64,000 nucleotides of DNA from Leptidea sinapis (Eukaryota > Arthropoda > Insecta > Lepidoptera > Pieridae). The DNA lies in NCBI RefSeq assembly GCF_905404315.1, contig NC_066288.1, forward strand, positions 6,906,501 to 6,970,500, written 5' to 3'. Each line of letters begins with the position of its first letter. Position 1 is the stretch's first letter. The position numbers and the translations under genes are program-made. Positions 12,986 through 24,081 of the stretch are shown here, in pieces. The notes under the pieces are model-generated. The model saw only the letters and a list, made by a program, of their open reading frames with translations, did no database searches and had not been told where the DNA came from.

Positions 12986-13925
12986 CATATCAATCCTTCT
13001 ATAAATAGGCAACTCAAAGTCTCTTTCATCTCTTCTATCTCTTCGATCTTTTCTTCAACTACAAAATTTAAAAACAAAACATTACATCACAACTAAACTA
13101 TTGGTGGACTCAACTATTAATTACATTCTTAATGCAAAACTAACTAATGCTACTTTTTGAATTAACATTAACACCTTTCATTATTAATCACTACCAATAC
13201 CCTGTAACTTGTAACAGTTATAACGTTCCACTTATAAAATGTCAAAAAATATAGAATGACATTTCCACAGTTTATTTCCATAACATTGACGATGTTTTTA
13301 AAATCCACTGACTACTTTCTATCTCTCCAGCTGTTTTAAATAGCTCTGAGCTTTAGCAAGAGACGAATTACGTCAACGAAGATTAAAATATATAGAAGGA
13401 AACTCTCGAAGACAATGCGCGACATCTAGATACGTGACATCAAGAATTATATGCGAAAGACACAGCAAAAGTTGAAAATCTGAATCCGTAACCAATTCAG
13501 CTAGATAAAATAGCTATAGAAATAGAACAGAAACTCAATATCATCGTTATGGAAATAGAATTGTGGAAATGCGATCACTATAAAACTTTTAATCTAATTT
13601 AATCAAGGATTATTGTTTACTTAAAAACACCGTTTAGTTGCAAACAATACTTAATTTTAAATTATTGATGAAGTTCATTGATTAAGAATTGAAAAAAACT
13701 TCTCGCAAAATTATAGAATGCCGTATTCAAAAAGTATCATTTATGTACATTGTTTTTGTATATAGAATGTTACTTAACTTCTCACAACTTAACAATTTGG
13801 AGGGTTAATTTTTATGGCTTTAGAGATAATCAAAAGGAAAGCGGTGATAATATATAGCATGCATATCGATCCTTCTATAATTAGGCAACTCAAAGCCTCT
13901 TTCATCTCTTCTATCTCTTCGAACT

Positions 13926-14289
13926 CTTTCAATTTATTTCTAAATATTTAGCCCTAAAAAATTAAACTGCAACCACGAGTAAGTGATGTTGACAAAAGCT
14001 ACTAATTATTGTAAAAATGTATGATTGTTGAAAATGGAGTGACTCAGTGACATTTTAACCCATAGACGCCTTTTAAATAGCCAGTGACTAGCGATTCTAT
14101 ATGTTATATTTTTCTGACAAATTACGGTATGTTGTAGTCTTTAACTAACCAATGAGCGTTCAGTACGTCGCGCCCGTTTACCGCAGTTGGTTAACTGAAT
14201 TGTTTGCACTCATCTACTTGCTTGTAAAATCGATGTAGTAACCAGATGCCTTCTTTATTCTTTATGTCAAAATTTTATTAACGAAATTC
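13926..14289. other. Transition between satellite 1 and the ~500-bp units
   Basis: The satellite 1 sequence fades out inside its TCTTCTATCTC tract at about 13920. What follows is unique-looking AT-rich sequence without a supported gene, up to the first ~500-bp unit. Confidence 0.4.
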
Positions 14290-15157
14290 ATAAATTTCTC
14301 TAATACTAATTAATTTGTTGAAAACAAAAAGAAACACAATATCATTTTGTTACGGAAATATTGAGACAAGGGTTAACACGATAGCAAGAGTATCATTGAC
14401 TAGTATACTTTTTTGTAATGGGTTTTTACAAAATTGATATATTGGTACTTCTTGCGTTGATGTTAGGTATTGTTATGCGTACCGATGTGATATTTGCAGA
14501 TGTTGATATTTCACTTTTTTCATGCAACATTGCACTGTTTATACTATTTTTTTAGCAGATTTACCTAATATAAATCTGAATCACAGCCTCTGACATTGAC
14601 ATTATGATCTGAATCATAACACACTACAAAACCACCTAAATCGTAGCGTTTCGCGATACGATTCATATCAATCTCAATGTCAAAGATGGAACATCTTATG
14701 TCTTATTAAATAAATCGATTTTTAAGCTCTTCAAATCGACACAACAGTACAATTCCACACCTATTTTGCGGAAGACTTCGGCATGGCTATTAACAAGTTT
14801 GTGAATTTCGCTAATGTTCGAGACAAAATACAACAGAAACACAATATCATTTCGTTACGGCAATATTGAGACAAGGGCTAACACGATAGCAAGAGTATCA
14901 TTGACTAGTATACTTTTTTGTAATGGATTTTTACAAAATTGATATATTGGTACTTCTTCCGTTAGTGTTAGTTATTGTTATGCGTAGCGATGTGATATTT
15001 GCAGATGTTGATATTTCACTTTTTTATTATTATTTTATACTCGTTTTTAGCAGATAAGCGTTATGTCAGTCTGAACTATCAGGTCCTGACAGTGAAATTA
15101 TGATCTGATTCTCATATCACTCTGGCCAGCGCCCTTCACACTCAAAGTCAAAGATAG

Positions 15158-15563
15158 TTTTTTTTTTATAAAAATAAGGGATGAGATGAGCAGGAAGTTC
15201 AGCTGATGGTTATTGATACACCCTGCCCATTACAATGCAGTTCACTCAGAATTGTTGAAAAACCCAATAATTCTGAGTGGCACTACAATTGCGATCGTCT
15301 CCTTGAGGCATGCGATGTTAAATCTCATTTGGCCAGTAATATCACTAAGGCCCTTCAGACCAAAACGCAATAATACACATTACTGCTTCACGGCGGAAAT
15401 AGGCACCGTTGTGGTACTCATAATCTTTTTTTTATGGAAAATGAGGACTAACGAGCGTACGGTTCACCTGGTGTTAAGAGATCACCGTCGCCCACATTCT
15501 CTTGCAACACCAACAACTTGCAATTTAGCCGGCACAGGAGTGCAAAGGAGCCTCCCTCTTGTA
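15158..15563 (+). mobile_element. Dispersed ~300-bp element, copy A, split by a LINE fragment
   Basis: The copy starts in a T-run followed by AAAATAAGGGATGAG, contains the inverted pair around GAAAAACCC whose right arm reads TTCTGAGTGGCAC, and ends GGAGCCTCCCTC. It is interrupted from 15426 to about 15521 by an inverted LINE 3' end. It sits inside the second ~500-bp unit and so arrived after those units formed. The family is non-coding. I recognise it as common in lepidopteran genomes, and it may be the non-autonomous type described as Lep1/MINE, but the name is tentative. The frame at 15213-15647 is an artefact of this nest. Confidence 0.8.
15426..15521 (-). mobile_element. LINE 3' end inserted in copy A
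   Basis: The plus strand reads a T-run, then GAGCGTACGGTTCACCTGG, then GATCACCGTCGCCCACATTC and CTCTTGCAACACCA. Inverted, this is the 3' tail of the same jockey/CR1-like LINE that ends at about 30768, where the order is GTTGCAAGAAAATGTGGGAG, GGCGGTGATTAATAAACACC, AGGTGACCCGTACACTCG and a T-run. It is a short non-coding remnant. Confidence 0.65.
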
Positions 15564-15904
15564 ACTGCCTTTGTGAATACATCGATTCTCAAGCTCTTCA
15601 AACCAAAACAACAGTTTAATACTACATCTATTTTGCGGAAAAATTAGGAATGGCGATTGTACTGTTCCTGGCAAACACTGGAATGACCCCTAAAAAATTT
15701 TGGAATATCCCTTATATTCGAGAGATGAGACAACCGAAACCGAATGTTATTTCGTTACGGCATTTTAAAGACAAGATTTAACACGATAGCAAGATCATTG
15801 ACTAATATACATTTTTGTTACGGGCTCTAAACAGAATTGTTATATTCGTCAATACCAGCTCTTGCGTTGCTGTTATATGATACCACTGTGATAATTGCAG
15901 ATTT

Positions 15905-18900
15905 CGACTGATACATGATCTGAGTCATAACGCATTACAAAATCACCTATGGCGTAGCGGTCCGCGATACGACTCAAATCATTTCATTCAGAATGAGTAG
16001 ATTGTAGGACATCTACTCGTTGCGAATGAACTTGTTCGCTCGTTCTAACAATCTCGGTCGAGTCACAACGCATTACAAACCACCTAACGCGTACCATTCC
16101 GCGATACGACTCATATCATTTCATATAGATTGTAGGACATCTTATCGTTGTGAATAAACTTGTTCGCTCGTTCTAACAATCTCGATCATCAGCCGCTGAC
16201 AGTGAAATTATGATCTGAGTCATAACGCATTACAAACCACCTAAGGCGTACGGTTCCGCGATACGTTTCATATAATTTCATTCATAATGAGTAGATTGTA
16301 CGACATCTTCTCGTTGTGAATAAACTTGTTCGCTCGTTCTAATAATCTCGATCATCAGCCGCTGACAGTGACATTATGATCTGAGTCATAACGCATTACA
16401 AACCACCTAAGGCGTACCGTTCCGCGATACGACTCATATCATTTCATGTAGATTGTAGGACATCTTATCGTTGTGAATAAACTTGTTCGCTCGTTCTAAC
16501 AATCTCGATCATCAGCCGCTGACAGTGGCATTATGATCTGAGGAATAACGCGTTACAAACCACCTAACGCGTACCATTCCGCGATACGACTCATATCATT
16601 TCATGTAGATTGTAGGACATCTTATCGTTGTGAATAAACTTGTTCGCTCGTTCTAACAATCTCGATCATCAGCCGCTGACAGTGGCATTATGATCTGAGT
16701 CATAACGCATTACAAACCACCTAAGGCGTACGGTTCCGCGATACGTTTCATATAATTTCATTCATAATGAGTAGATTGTACGACATCTTCTCGTTGTGAA
16801 TAAACTTGTTCGCTCGTTCTAATAATCTCGATCATCAGCCGCTGACAGTGGCATTATGATCTGAGACATAACGCATTACAAACCACCTAAGGCGTACCGT
16901 TCCGCGATACGACTCATATCATTTCATTCAGAATGAGTAGATTGTACGACATCTTCTCGTTGTGAATAAACTTGTTCGCTCGTTCTAACAATCTCGATCA
17001 TCAGCCGCTGACAGTGACATTATGATCTGAGTCATAACGCATTACTAACCACCTAAGGCGTACCGTTCCGCGATACGACTCATATCATTTCATGTAGATT
17101 GTAGGACATCTTATCGTTGTGAATAAACTTGTTCGCTCGTTCTAACAATCTCGATCATCAGCCGCTGACAGTGACATTATGATCTGAGTCATAACGCATT
17201 ACAAACCACCTAACACGTACCGTACCGCGATACGACTCATATCACTTCATTCAGAATGAGTAGATTGTACGATATCTTCTCGTTGTGAATAAACTTGTTC
17301 GCTCGTTCTAACAATCTCGATCATCAGCCGCTGACAGTGAAATTATGATCTGAGTCATAACGCATTACAAACCACCTAAGGCGTACGGTTCCGCGATACG
17401 ACTCATATCATTTTATTCAGAATGAGTAGATTGTACGACATCTTCTCGTTGTGAATAAACTTGTTCGCTCGTTCTAACAATCTCGATCATCAGCCGCTGA
17501 CAGTGACATTATGATCTGAGTCATAACGCATTACAAACCACCTAACGCGTACCGTTTCGCGATACGACTCATATCATTTCATGTAGATTGTAGGACATCT
17601 TATCGTTGTGAATAAACTTGTTCGCTCGTTCTAACAATCTCGATCATCAGCCGCTGACAGTGACATTATGATCTGAGTCATAACGCATTACAAACCACCT
17701 AAGGGGTACCGTTCCGCGATACGACTCATATCATGTCATTCAGAATGAGTAGATTGTACGACATCTTCTCGTTGTGAATAAACTTGTTCGCTCGTTCTAA
17801 TAATCTCGATCATCAGCCGCTGACAGTGACATTATGATCTGAGTCATAACGCATTACAAACCAACTATGGCGTTCCGTTCCGCGATACGACTCATATCAT
17901 TTCATGTAGATTGTAGGACATCTTATCGTTGTGAATAAACTTGTTCGCTCGTTCTAACAATCTCGATCATCAGCCGCTGACAGTGACATTATGATCTGAG
18001 TCATAACGCATTACAAACCACCTAACACGTACCGTACCGCGATACGACTCATATCATTTCATTCAGAATGAGTATATTGTACTACATCTTCTCGTTGTGA
18101 ATAAACTTGTTCGCTCGTTCTAACAATCTCGATCATCAGCCGCTGACAGTGACATTATGATCTGAGTCATAACGCATTACAAACCACCTAAGGCGTACCG
18201 TTCCGCGATACGACTCATATCATTTCATGTAGATTGTAGGACATCTTATCGTTGTGAATAAACTTGTTCGCTCGTTCTAACAATCTCGATCATCAGCCGC
18301 TGACAGTGGCATTATGATCTGAGTCATAACGCGTTACAAACCACCTAACGCGTACCGTTCCGCGATACGACTCATATCATTTCATGTAGATTGTAGGACA
18401 TCTTATCGTTGTGAATAAACTTGTTCGCTCGTTCTAACAATCTCGATCATCAGCCGCTGACAGTGACATTATGATCTGAGTCATAACGCATTACAAACCA
18501 CCTAAGGCGTACGGTTCCGCGATACGACTCATATCATTTTATTCAGAATGAGTAGATTGTAGGACATCATTTCGTTGTGAATAAACTTGTTCGCTCGTTC
18601 TAACAATCTCGATCATCAGCCGCTGACAGTGACATTATGATCTGAGTCATAACGCATTACAAACCACCTAAGGCGTACCGTTCCGCGATACGACTCATAT
18701 CATTTCATGTAGATTGTAGGACATCTTATCGTTGTGAATAAACTTGTTCGCTCGTTCTAACAATCTCGATCATCAGCCGCTGACAGTGGCATTATGATCT
18801 GAGTCATAACGCGTTACAAACCACCTAACGCGTACCGTTCCGCGATACGACTCATATCATTTCATGTAGATTGTAGGACATCTTATCGTTGTGAATAAAC

Positions 18901-21900
18901 TTGTTCGCTCGTTCTAACAATCTCGATCATCAGCCGCTGACAGTGACATTATGATCTGAGTCATAACGCATTACAAACCACCTAAGGCGTACGGTTCCGC
19001 GATACGACTCATATCATTTTATTCAGAATGAGTAGATTGTAGGACATCATTTCGTTGTGAATAAACTTGTTCGCTCGTTCTAACAATCTCGATCATCAGC
19101 CGCTGACAGTGACATTATGATCTGAGTCATAACGCATTACAAACCAACTATGGCGTACGGTTCCGCGATACGACTCATATCATTTTATTCAGAATGAGTA
19201 GATTGTAGGACATCTTTTCGTTGTGAATAAACTTGTTCCCTCGTTCTAACAATCTCGATCATCAGCCGCTGACAGTGGCATTATGATCTGAGTCATAACG
19301 CGTTACAAACCACCTAACGCGTACCGTTCCGCGATACGACTCATATCATTTCATGTAGATTGTAGGACATCTACTCGTTGTGAATAAACTTGTTCGCTCG
19401 TTCTAACAATCTCGATCATCAGCCGCTGACAGTGACATTATGATCTGAGTCATAACGCATTACAAACCACCTAAGGCGTACCGTTCCGCGATACGACTCA
19501 TATCATTTTATTCAGAATGAGTAGATTGTAGGACATCTTTTCGTTGTGAATAAACTTGTTCCCTCGTTCTAACAATCTCGATCATCAGCCGCTGACAGTG
19601 GCATTATGATCTGAGTCATAACGCGTTACAAACCACCTAACGCGTACCGTTCCGCGATACGACTCATATCATTTCATGTAGATTGTAGGACATCTACTCG
19701 TTGTGAATAAACTTGTTCGCTCGTTCTAACAATCTCAATCATCAGCCGCTGACAGTGACATTATGATCTGAGTCATAACGCATTACAAACCACCTAACGC
19801 GTACCTTTCCGCGATACGACTCATATCATTTCATTCAGAATGAGTAGATTGTACGACATCTTCTCGTTGTGAATAAACTTGTTCGCTCGTTCTAACAATC
19901 TCGATCATCAGCCGCTGACAGTGAAATTATGATCTGAGTCATAACGCATTACAAACCACCTAAGGCGTACGGTTCCGCGATACGACTCATATCATTTTAT
20001 TCAGAATGAGTAGATTGTACGACATCTTCTCGTTGTGAATAAACTTGTTCGCTCGTTCTAACAATCTCGATCATCAGCCGCTGACAGTGACATTATGATC
20101 TGAGTCATAACGCATTACAAACCACCTAACGCGTACCGTTCCGCGATACGACTCATATCATTTCATGTAGATTGTAGGACATCTTATCGTTGTGAATAAA
20201 CTTGTTCGCTCGTTCTAACAATCTCGATCATCAGCCGCTGACAGTGAAATTATGATCTGAGTCATAACGCATTACAAACCACCTAAGGCGTACGGTTCCG
20301 CGATACGACTCATATCATTTTATTCAGAATGAGTAGATTGTACGACATCTTCTCGTTGTGAATAAACTTGTTCGCTCGTTCTAACAATCTCGATCATCAG
20401 CCGCTGACAGTGACATTATGATCTGAGTCATAACGCATTACAAACCACCTAAGGGGTACCGTTCCGCGATACGACTCATATCATGTCATTCAGAATGAGT
20501 AGATTGTACGACATCTTCTCGTTGTGAATAAACTTGTTCGCTCGTTCTAATAATCTCGATCATCAGCCGCTGACAGTGACATTATGATCTGAGTCATAAC
20601 GCATTACAAACCAACTATGGCGTTCCGTTCCGCGATACGACTCATATCATTTCATGTAGATTGTAGGACATCTTATCGTTGTGAATAAACTTGTTCGCTC
20701 GTTCTAACAATCTCGATCATCAGCCGCTGACAGTGAAATTATGATCTGAGTCATAACGCATTACAAACCACCTAAGGCGTACGGTTCCGCGATACGTTTC
20801 ATATAATTTCATTCATAATGAGTAGATTGTACGACATCTTCTCGTTGTGAATAAACTTGTTCGCTCGTTCTAACAATCTCGATCATCAGCCGCTGACAGT
20901 GACATTATGATCTGAGTCATAACGCATTACAAACCACCTAACACGTACCGTACCGCGATACGACTCATATCATTTCATTCAGAATGAGTAGATTGTACGA
21001 CATCTTCTCGTTGTGAATAAACTTGTTCGCTCGTTCTAACAATCTCGATCATCAGCCGCTGACAGTGACATTATGATCTGAGTCATAACGCATTACAAAC
21101 CACCTAAGGCGTACCGTTCCGCGATACGACTCATATCATTTCATGTAGATTGTAGGACATCTTATCGTTGTGAATAAACTTGTTCGCTCGTTCTAACAAT
21201 CTCGATCATCAGCCGCTGACAGTGAAATTATGATCTGAGTCATAACGCATTACAAACCACCTAAGGCGTACGGTTCCGCGATACGTTTCATATAATTTCA
21301 TTCATAATGAGTAGATTGTACGACATCTTCTCGTTGTGAATAAACTTGTTCGCTCGTTCTAACAATCTCGATCATCAGCCGCTGACAGTGACATTATGAT
21401 CTGAGTCATAACGCATTACAAACCACCTAAGGCGTACCGTTCCGCGATACGACTCATATCATTTCATGTAGATTGTAGGACATCTTATCGTTGTGAATAA
21501 ACTTGTTCGCTCGTTCTAACAATCTCGATCATCAGCCGCTGACAGTGGCATTATGATCTGAGTCATAACGCGTTACAAACCACCTAACGCGTACCGTTCC
21601 GCGATACGACTCATATCATTTCATGTAGATTGTAGGACATCTTATCGTTGTGAATAAACTTGTTCGCTCGTTCTAACAATCTCGATCTTCAGCCGCTGAC
21701 AGTGACATTATGATCTGAGTCATAACGCATTACAAACCACCTAAGGCGTACGGTTCCGCGATACGACTCATATCATTTTATTCAGAATGAGTAGATTGTA
21801 GGACATCATTTCGTTGTGAATAAACTTGTTCGCTCGTTCTAACAATCTCGATCATCAGCTGCTGACAGTGACATTATGATCTGAGTCATAACGCATTACA

Positions 21901-22757
21901 AACCACCTAAGGCGTACGGTTCCGCGATACGTCTCATATCATTTTATTCAGAATGAGTAGATTGTAGGACATCATTTCGTTGTGAATAAACTTGTTCGCT
22001 CGTTCTAACAATCTCGATCATCAGCCGCTGACAGTGACATTATGATCTGAGTCATAACGCATTACAAACCAACTATGGCGTACGGTTCCGCGATACGACT
22101 CATATCATTTTATTCAGAATGAGTAGATTGTAGGACATCTTTTCGTTGTGAATAAACTTGTTCCCTCGTTCTAACAATCTCGATCATCAGCCGCTGACAG
22201 TGGCATTATGATCTGAGTCATAACGCGTTACAAACCACCTAACGCGTACCGTTCCGCGATACGACTCATATCATTTCATGTAGATTGTAGGACATCTTAT
22301 CGTTGTGAATAAACTTGTTCGCTCGTTCTAACAATCTCGATCATCAGCCGCTGACAGTGACATTATGATCTGAGTCATAACGCATTACAAACCACCTAAG
22401 GCGTACGGTTCCGCGATACGACTCATATCATTTTATTCAGAATGAGTAGATTGTAGGACATCTTTTCGTTGTGAATAAACTTGTTCCCTCGTTCTAACAA
22501 TCTCGATCATCAGCCGCTGACAGTAGCATTATGATCTGAGTCATAACGCGTTACAAACCACCTAACGCGTACCGTTCCGCGATACGACTCATATCATTTC
22601 ATGTAGATTGTAGGACATCTACTCGTTGTGAATAAACTTGTTCGCTCGTTCTAACAATCTCGATCATCAGCCGCTGACAGTGACATTATGATCTGAGTCA
22701 CAACGCATTACAAACCACCTAAGACGTACCGTTCCGCGATACGAATCATATCACATC
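15905..22757 (+). repeat. Satellite 2: ~42 copies of a 157/166-bp monomer
   Basis: Anchoring on AGCCGCTGAC gives 41 positions from 16191 to 22669. The 40 intervals are all either 157 or 166 bp (18 short, 22 long), with about two more monomers before and a partial one after. The length classes differ by a 9-bp step: short copies read CATTTCATGTAGATTG, long ones ATTCAGAATGAGTAGATTG. Each monomer has an imperfect 18-bp inverted pair, ATGATCTGAGTCATAACG against CGATACGACTCATATCAT. Local higher-order copies are visible: a short-short-long block of 480 bp (18138, 18618, 19098), a short-long block of 323 bp at 19264-19587, and marker variants shared about 2,750 bp apart (17.70 and 20.45 kb). No open frame of note occurs. 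Confidence 0.95.
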
Positions 22758-22789
22758 GATCTGCGCGCGTCACACTGAGCATCAACGAA

Positions 22790-23000
22790 ATATTTGCTTG
22801 TAATTACATCTAAACGAAAATCCATGGATATTTACAACAGAATTAGGTGTTCGTTAGTTGCCCTCTCGCTCGAGACAAAAGAAAACGGATGAATACTATT
22901 ATTTACGGCGAAAATCATAAAAGTATGAATGCGACAGTGAATGTTAATGGCTAGTATACATTATTTTTGTAGGCTCAGTGCAAAAATTTGGTACATTGGA
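22790..23000 (+). repeat. Diverged ~500-bp-unit piece on the right of satellite 2
   Basis: After the last monomer the sequence reads CTCGAGACAAAAGAAAAC, TTTACGGCGAAAAT and GCTAGTATACATTATTTTTG. These follow the same order as the matching parts of the ~500-bp units at 14.3, 14.8 and 15.7 kb. The similarity is weak but collinear, and supports satellite 2 having expanded inside such a unit. Confidence 0.45.
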
Positions 23001-23020
23001 CTTTTGGAAATATGTTTCAT

Positions 23021-23253
23021 CAAATACAGTGTTATTAGTCCTGCCGTAGTAACACTGTATTTGCACCTTTTGTTTTTCTGCTAATTTTATTTCATTAAAT
23101 ACAGCGTTATTACAACTGACAATAACACTGTATTTAATCGTGTTACGTTGCTGATGTTAAAATTACACTCAAATTCTCATTTTTTTATTCTAAATGCGAT
23201 TTTGTTTTTTCAAATACAGTGTTTTTACCAATGCAATAGTAACACTGTGTTTG
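23021..23253. repeat. Three successive palindromes with the same core
   Basis: Palindrome 1 has perfect 14-bp arms CAAATACAGTGTTA at 23021-23034 and its complement at 23050-23063, with a 15-bp loop. Palindrome 2 has 18-bp arms at 23094-23111 and 23121-23138 (17 of 18 matching) and a 9-bp loop. Palindrome 3 has 13-bp arms at 23211-23223 and 23241-23253 (12 of 13) and a 17-bp loop. The loops differ while the arms agree. Spacing is about 70-115 bp. No gene overlaps. Confidence 0.85.
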
Positions 23254-23703
23254 TTCCTATTGCTAATAGGCAGTATACAGTTTATTACCACCTCGAGTAA
23301 CTACGTCATGTATTCTTGCAAAAAGCATTATTGAAAGGGATCTATCATTCTATAAAATTATTCTTGTGTCGCTACTTGACTTTCTATTCTGTACTCTTCT
23401 TAAATAATATTACTTATTAAAATAGATTATTAATAAATAAATAAGTTAGGATATGATAAGGTTACGCTATAATGTATATATACAGCGTCAAAGCGATGGA
23501 AATCTAGTCAAAAACAGTAGCCTGTACATAATTAGTAAAGTGTGATCGTTGTCTAAAACATTATTAATTATAAGTAAAATAAATAAGTGTGTAAATAAAA
23601 TATAACGACGTATTAGTACCTATGCCACGATTTTGAATTATGTTTTATTTATACCATCAAAATTTTTACTGTAGTTGGCGTTACTTTGCTGAAATTCATA
23701 ATT

Positions 23704-24081
23704 ATCCAAATTATTTTAATTTTCTTTAGTGTTAATTCCGCCAATATTTGTCTTTAATTCGACACGTGTTTCGCCTCTACACGAGGCATTCTCAGGACGT
23801 GTTGACTCGGCAAAATCTGGCACGAGACTGAATCCAAAGAGCCGGAAAACCTTGTTTATACCTGTCGTCCCATGAAATAACGCGCTGTGATTGGTCGGCT
23901 GTTGTGACGTAATTCCCCAGGAAGAGATACGTAACAATGGTGAAGGGACCCAATTTGTTTGTTCATTCAACAATGTAAACATGTCCCGAGGATGCCTCGT
24001 GTAGAGGCGAAACACGTGTCGAGTTGGTTAAAGACAAATATTGGCGGAATTAACACTAAAGAAAACTCAAATCATTTGGAT
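23704..24081. mobile_element. MITE-like element with ~97-bp terminal inverted repeats
   Basis: The left arm (23704-23800) and right arm (23985-24081) are near-complementary. They begin ATCCAAAT, pass through TTCTTTAGTGTTAATTCCGC and AATATTTGTCTTT, and include CGACACGTGTTTCGCCTCTA. The ~185-bp centre shows no transposase. Left and right flanks share CATCAAAATTTT (near 23656 and 24082), not directly abutting the arms on the left. The frames at 23716-24015 and 23959-24189 run through the arms and are not genes. It is a non-autonomous DNA element; superfamily not decided. Confidence 0.8.

Larger units (their letters stand above)
4475..13925 (+). repeat. Satellite 1: tandem array of 647/655-bp units
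   Basis: I anchored units on the motif ATGATACTTTTTGAATTAAC, which occurs near 4523, 5154, 5801, 6456, 7109, 7759, 8406, 9062, 9709, 10364, 11011, 11667, 12314 and, altered, 13147. Spacings are 631, 647, 655, 653, 650, 647, 656, 647, 655, 647, 656, 647 and 833. Internal units are nearly identical. The two main lengths come mostly from presence or absence of an ~8-bp step in a TCTTTCATCTCTTCTATCTC pyrimidine tract. From about 7.76 kb the long and short units alternate, giving a dimer of ~1,303 bp. Each unit carries a TATA-like block, a pyrimidine tract and an A-rich leader-like stretch before an ATG, but the 34-codon frame is closed early in several copies, so I do not call a gene. The outermost units are longer and more diverged. 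The 84-codon minus-strand frame at 11035-11289 is an accident of the repeat. Confidence 0.95.
14290..15990 (+). repeat. Tandem ~500-bp units that carry the satellite 2 segment
   Basis: Three diverged units are recognisable from the anchor GTTACGGAAATATTGAG or its variants, near 14350, 14860 and 15755. The first two share long nearly identical stretches such as ACACGATAGCAAGAGTATC and GACTAGTATACTTTTTTGTA. After subtracting the inserted element at 15158-15563, unit spacing is about 460-505 bp. Unit 1 contains one diverged satellite 2 monomer at about 14583-14690, and unit 2 contains a shortened one at about 15085-15150. In unit 3 the corresponding place leads into the large satellite 2 array. 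A diverged unit piece reappears after that array. Confidence 0.75.

Noticed and set aside
15905..22757. CRISPR-like array of regular repeats
   Set aside because: The whole 157/166-bp unit is conserved and there are no variable spacers; the context is a eukaryotic genome. It is a satellite.
4475..23000. Centromere assignment for the satellite locus
   Set aside because: Lepidopteran chromosomes are holocentric, so a satellite array alone is no evidence for a centromere.
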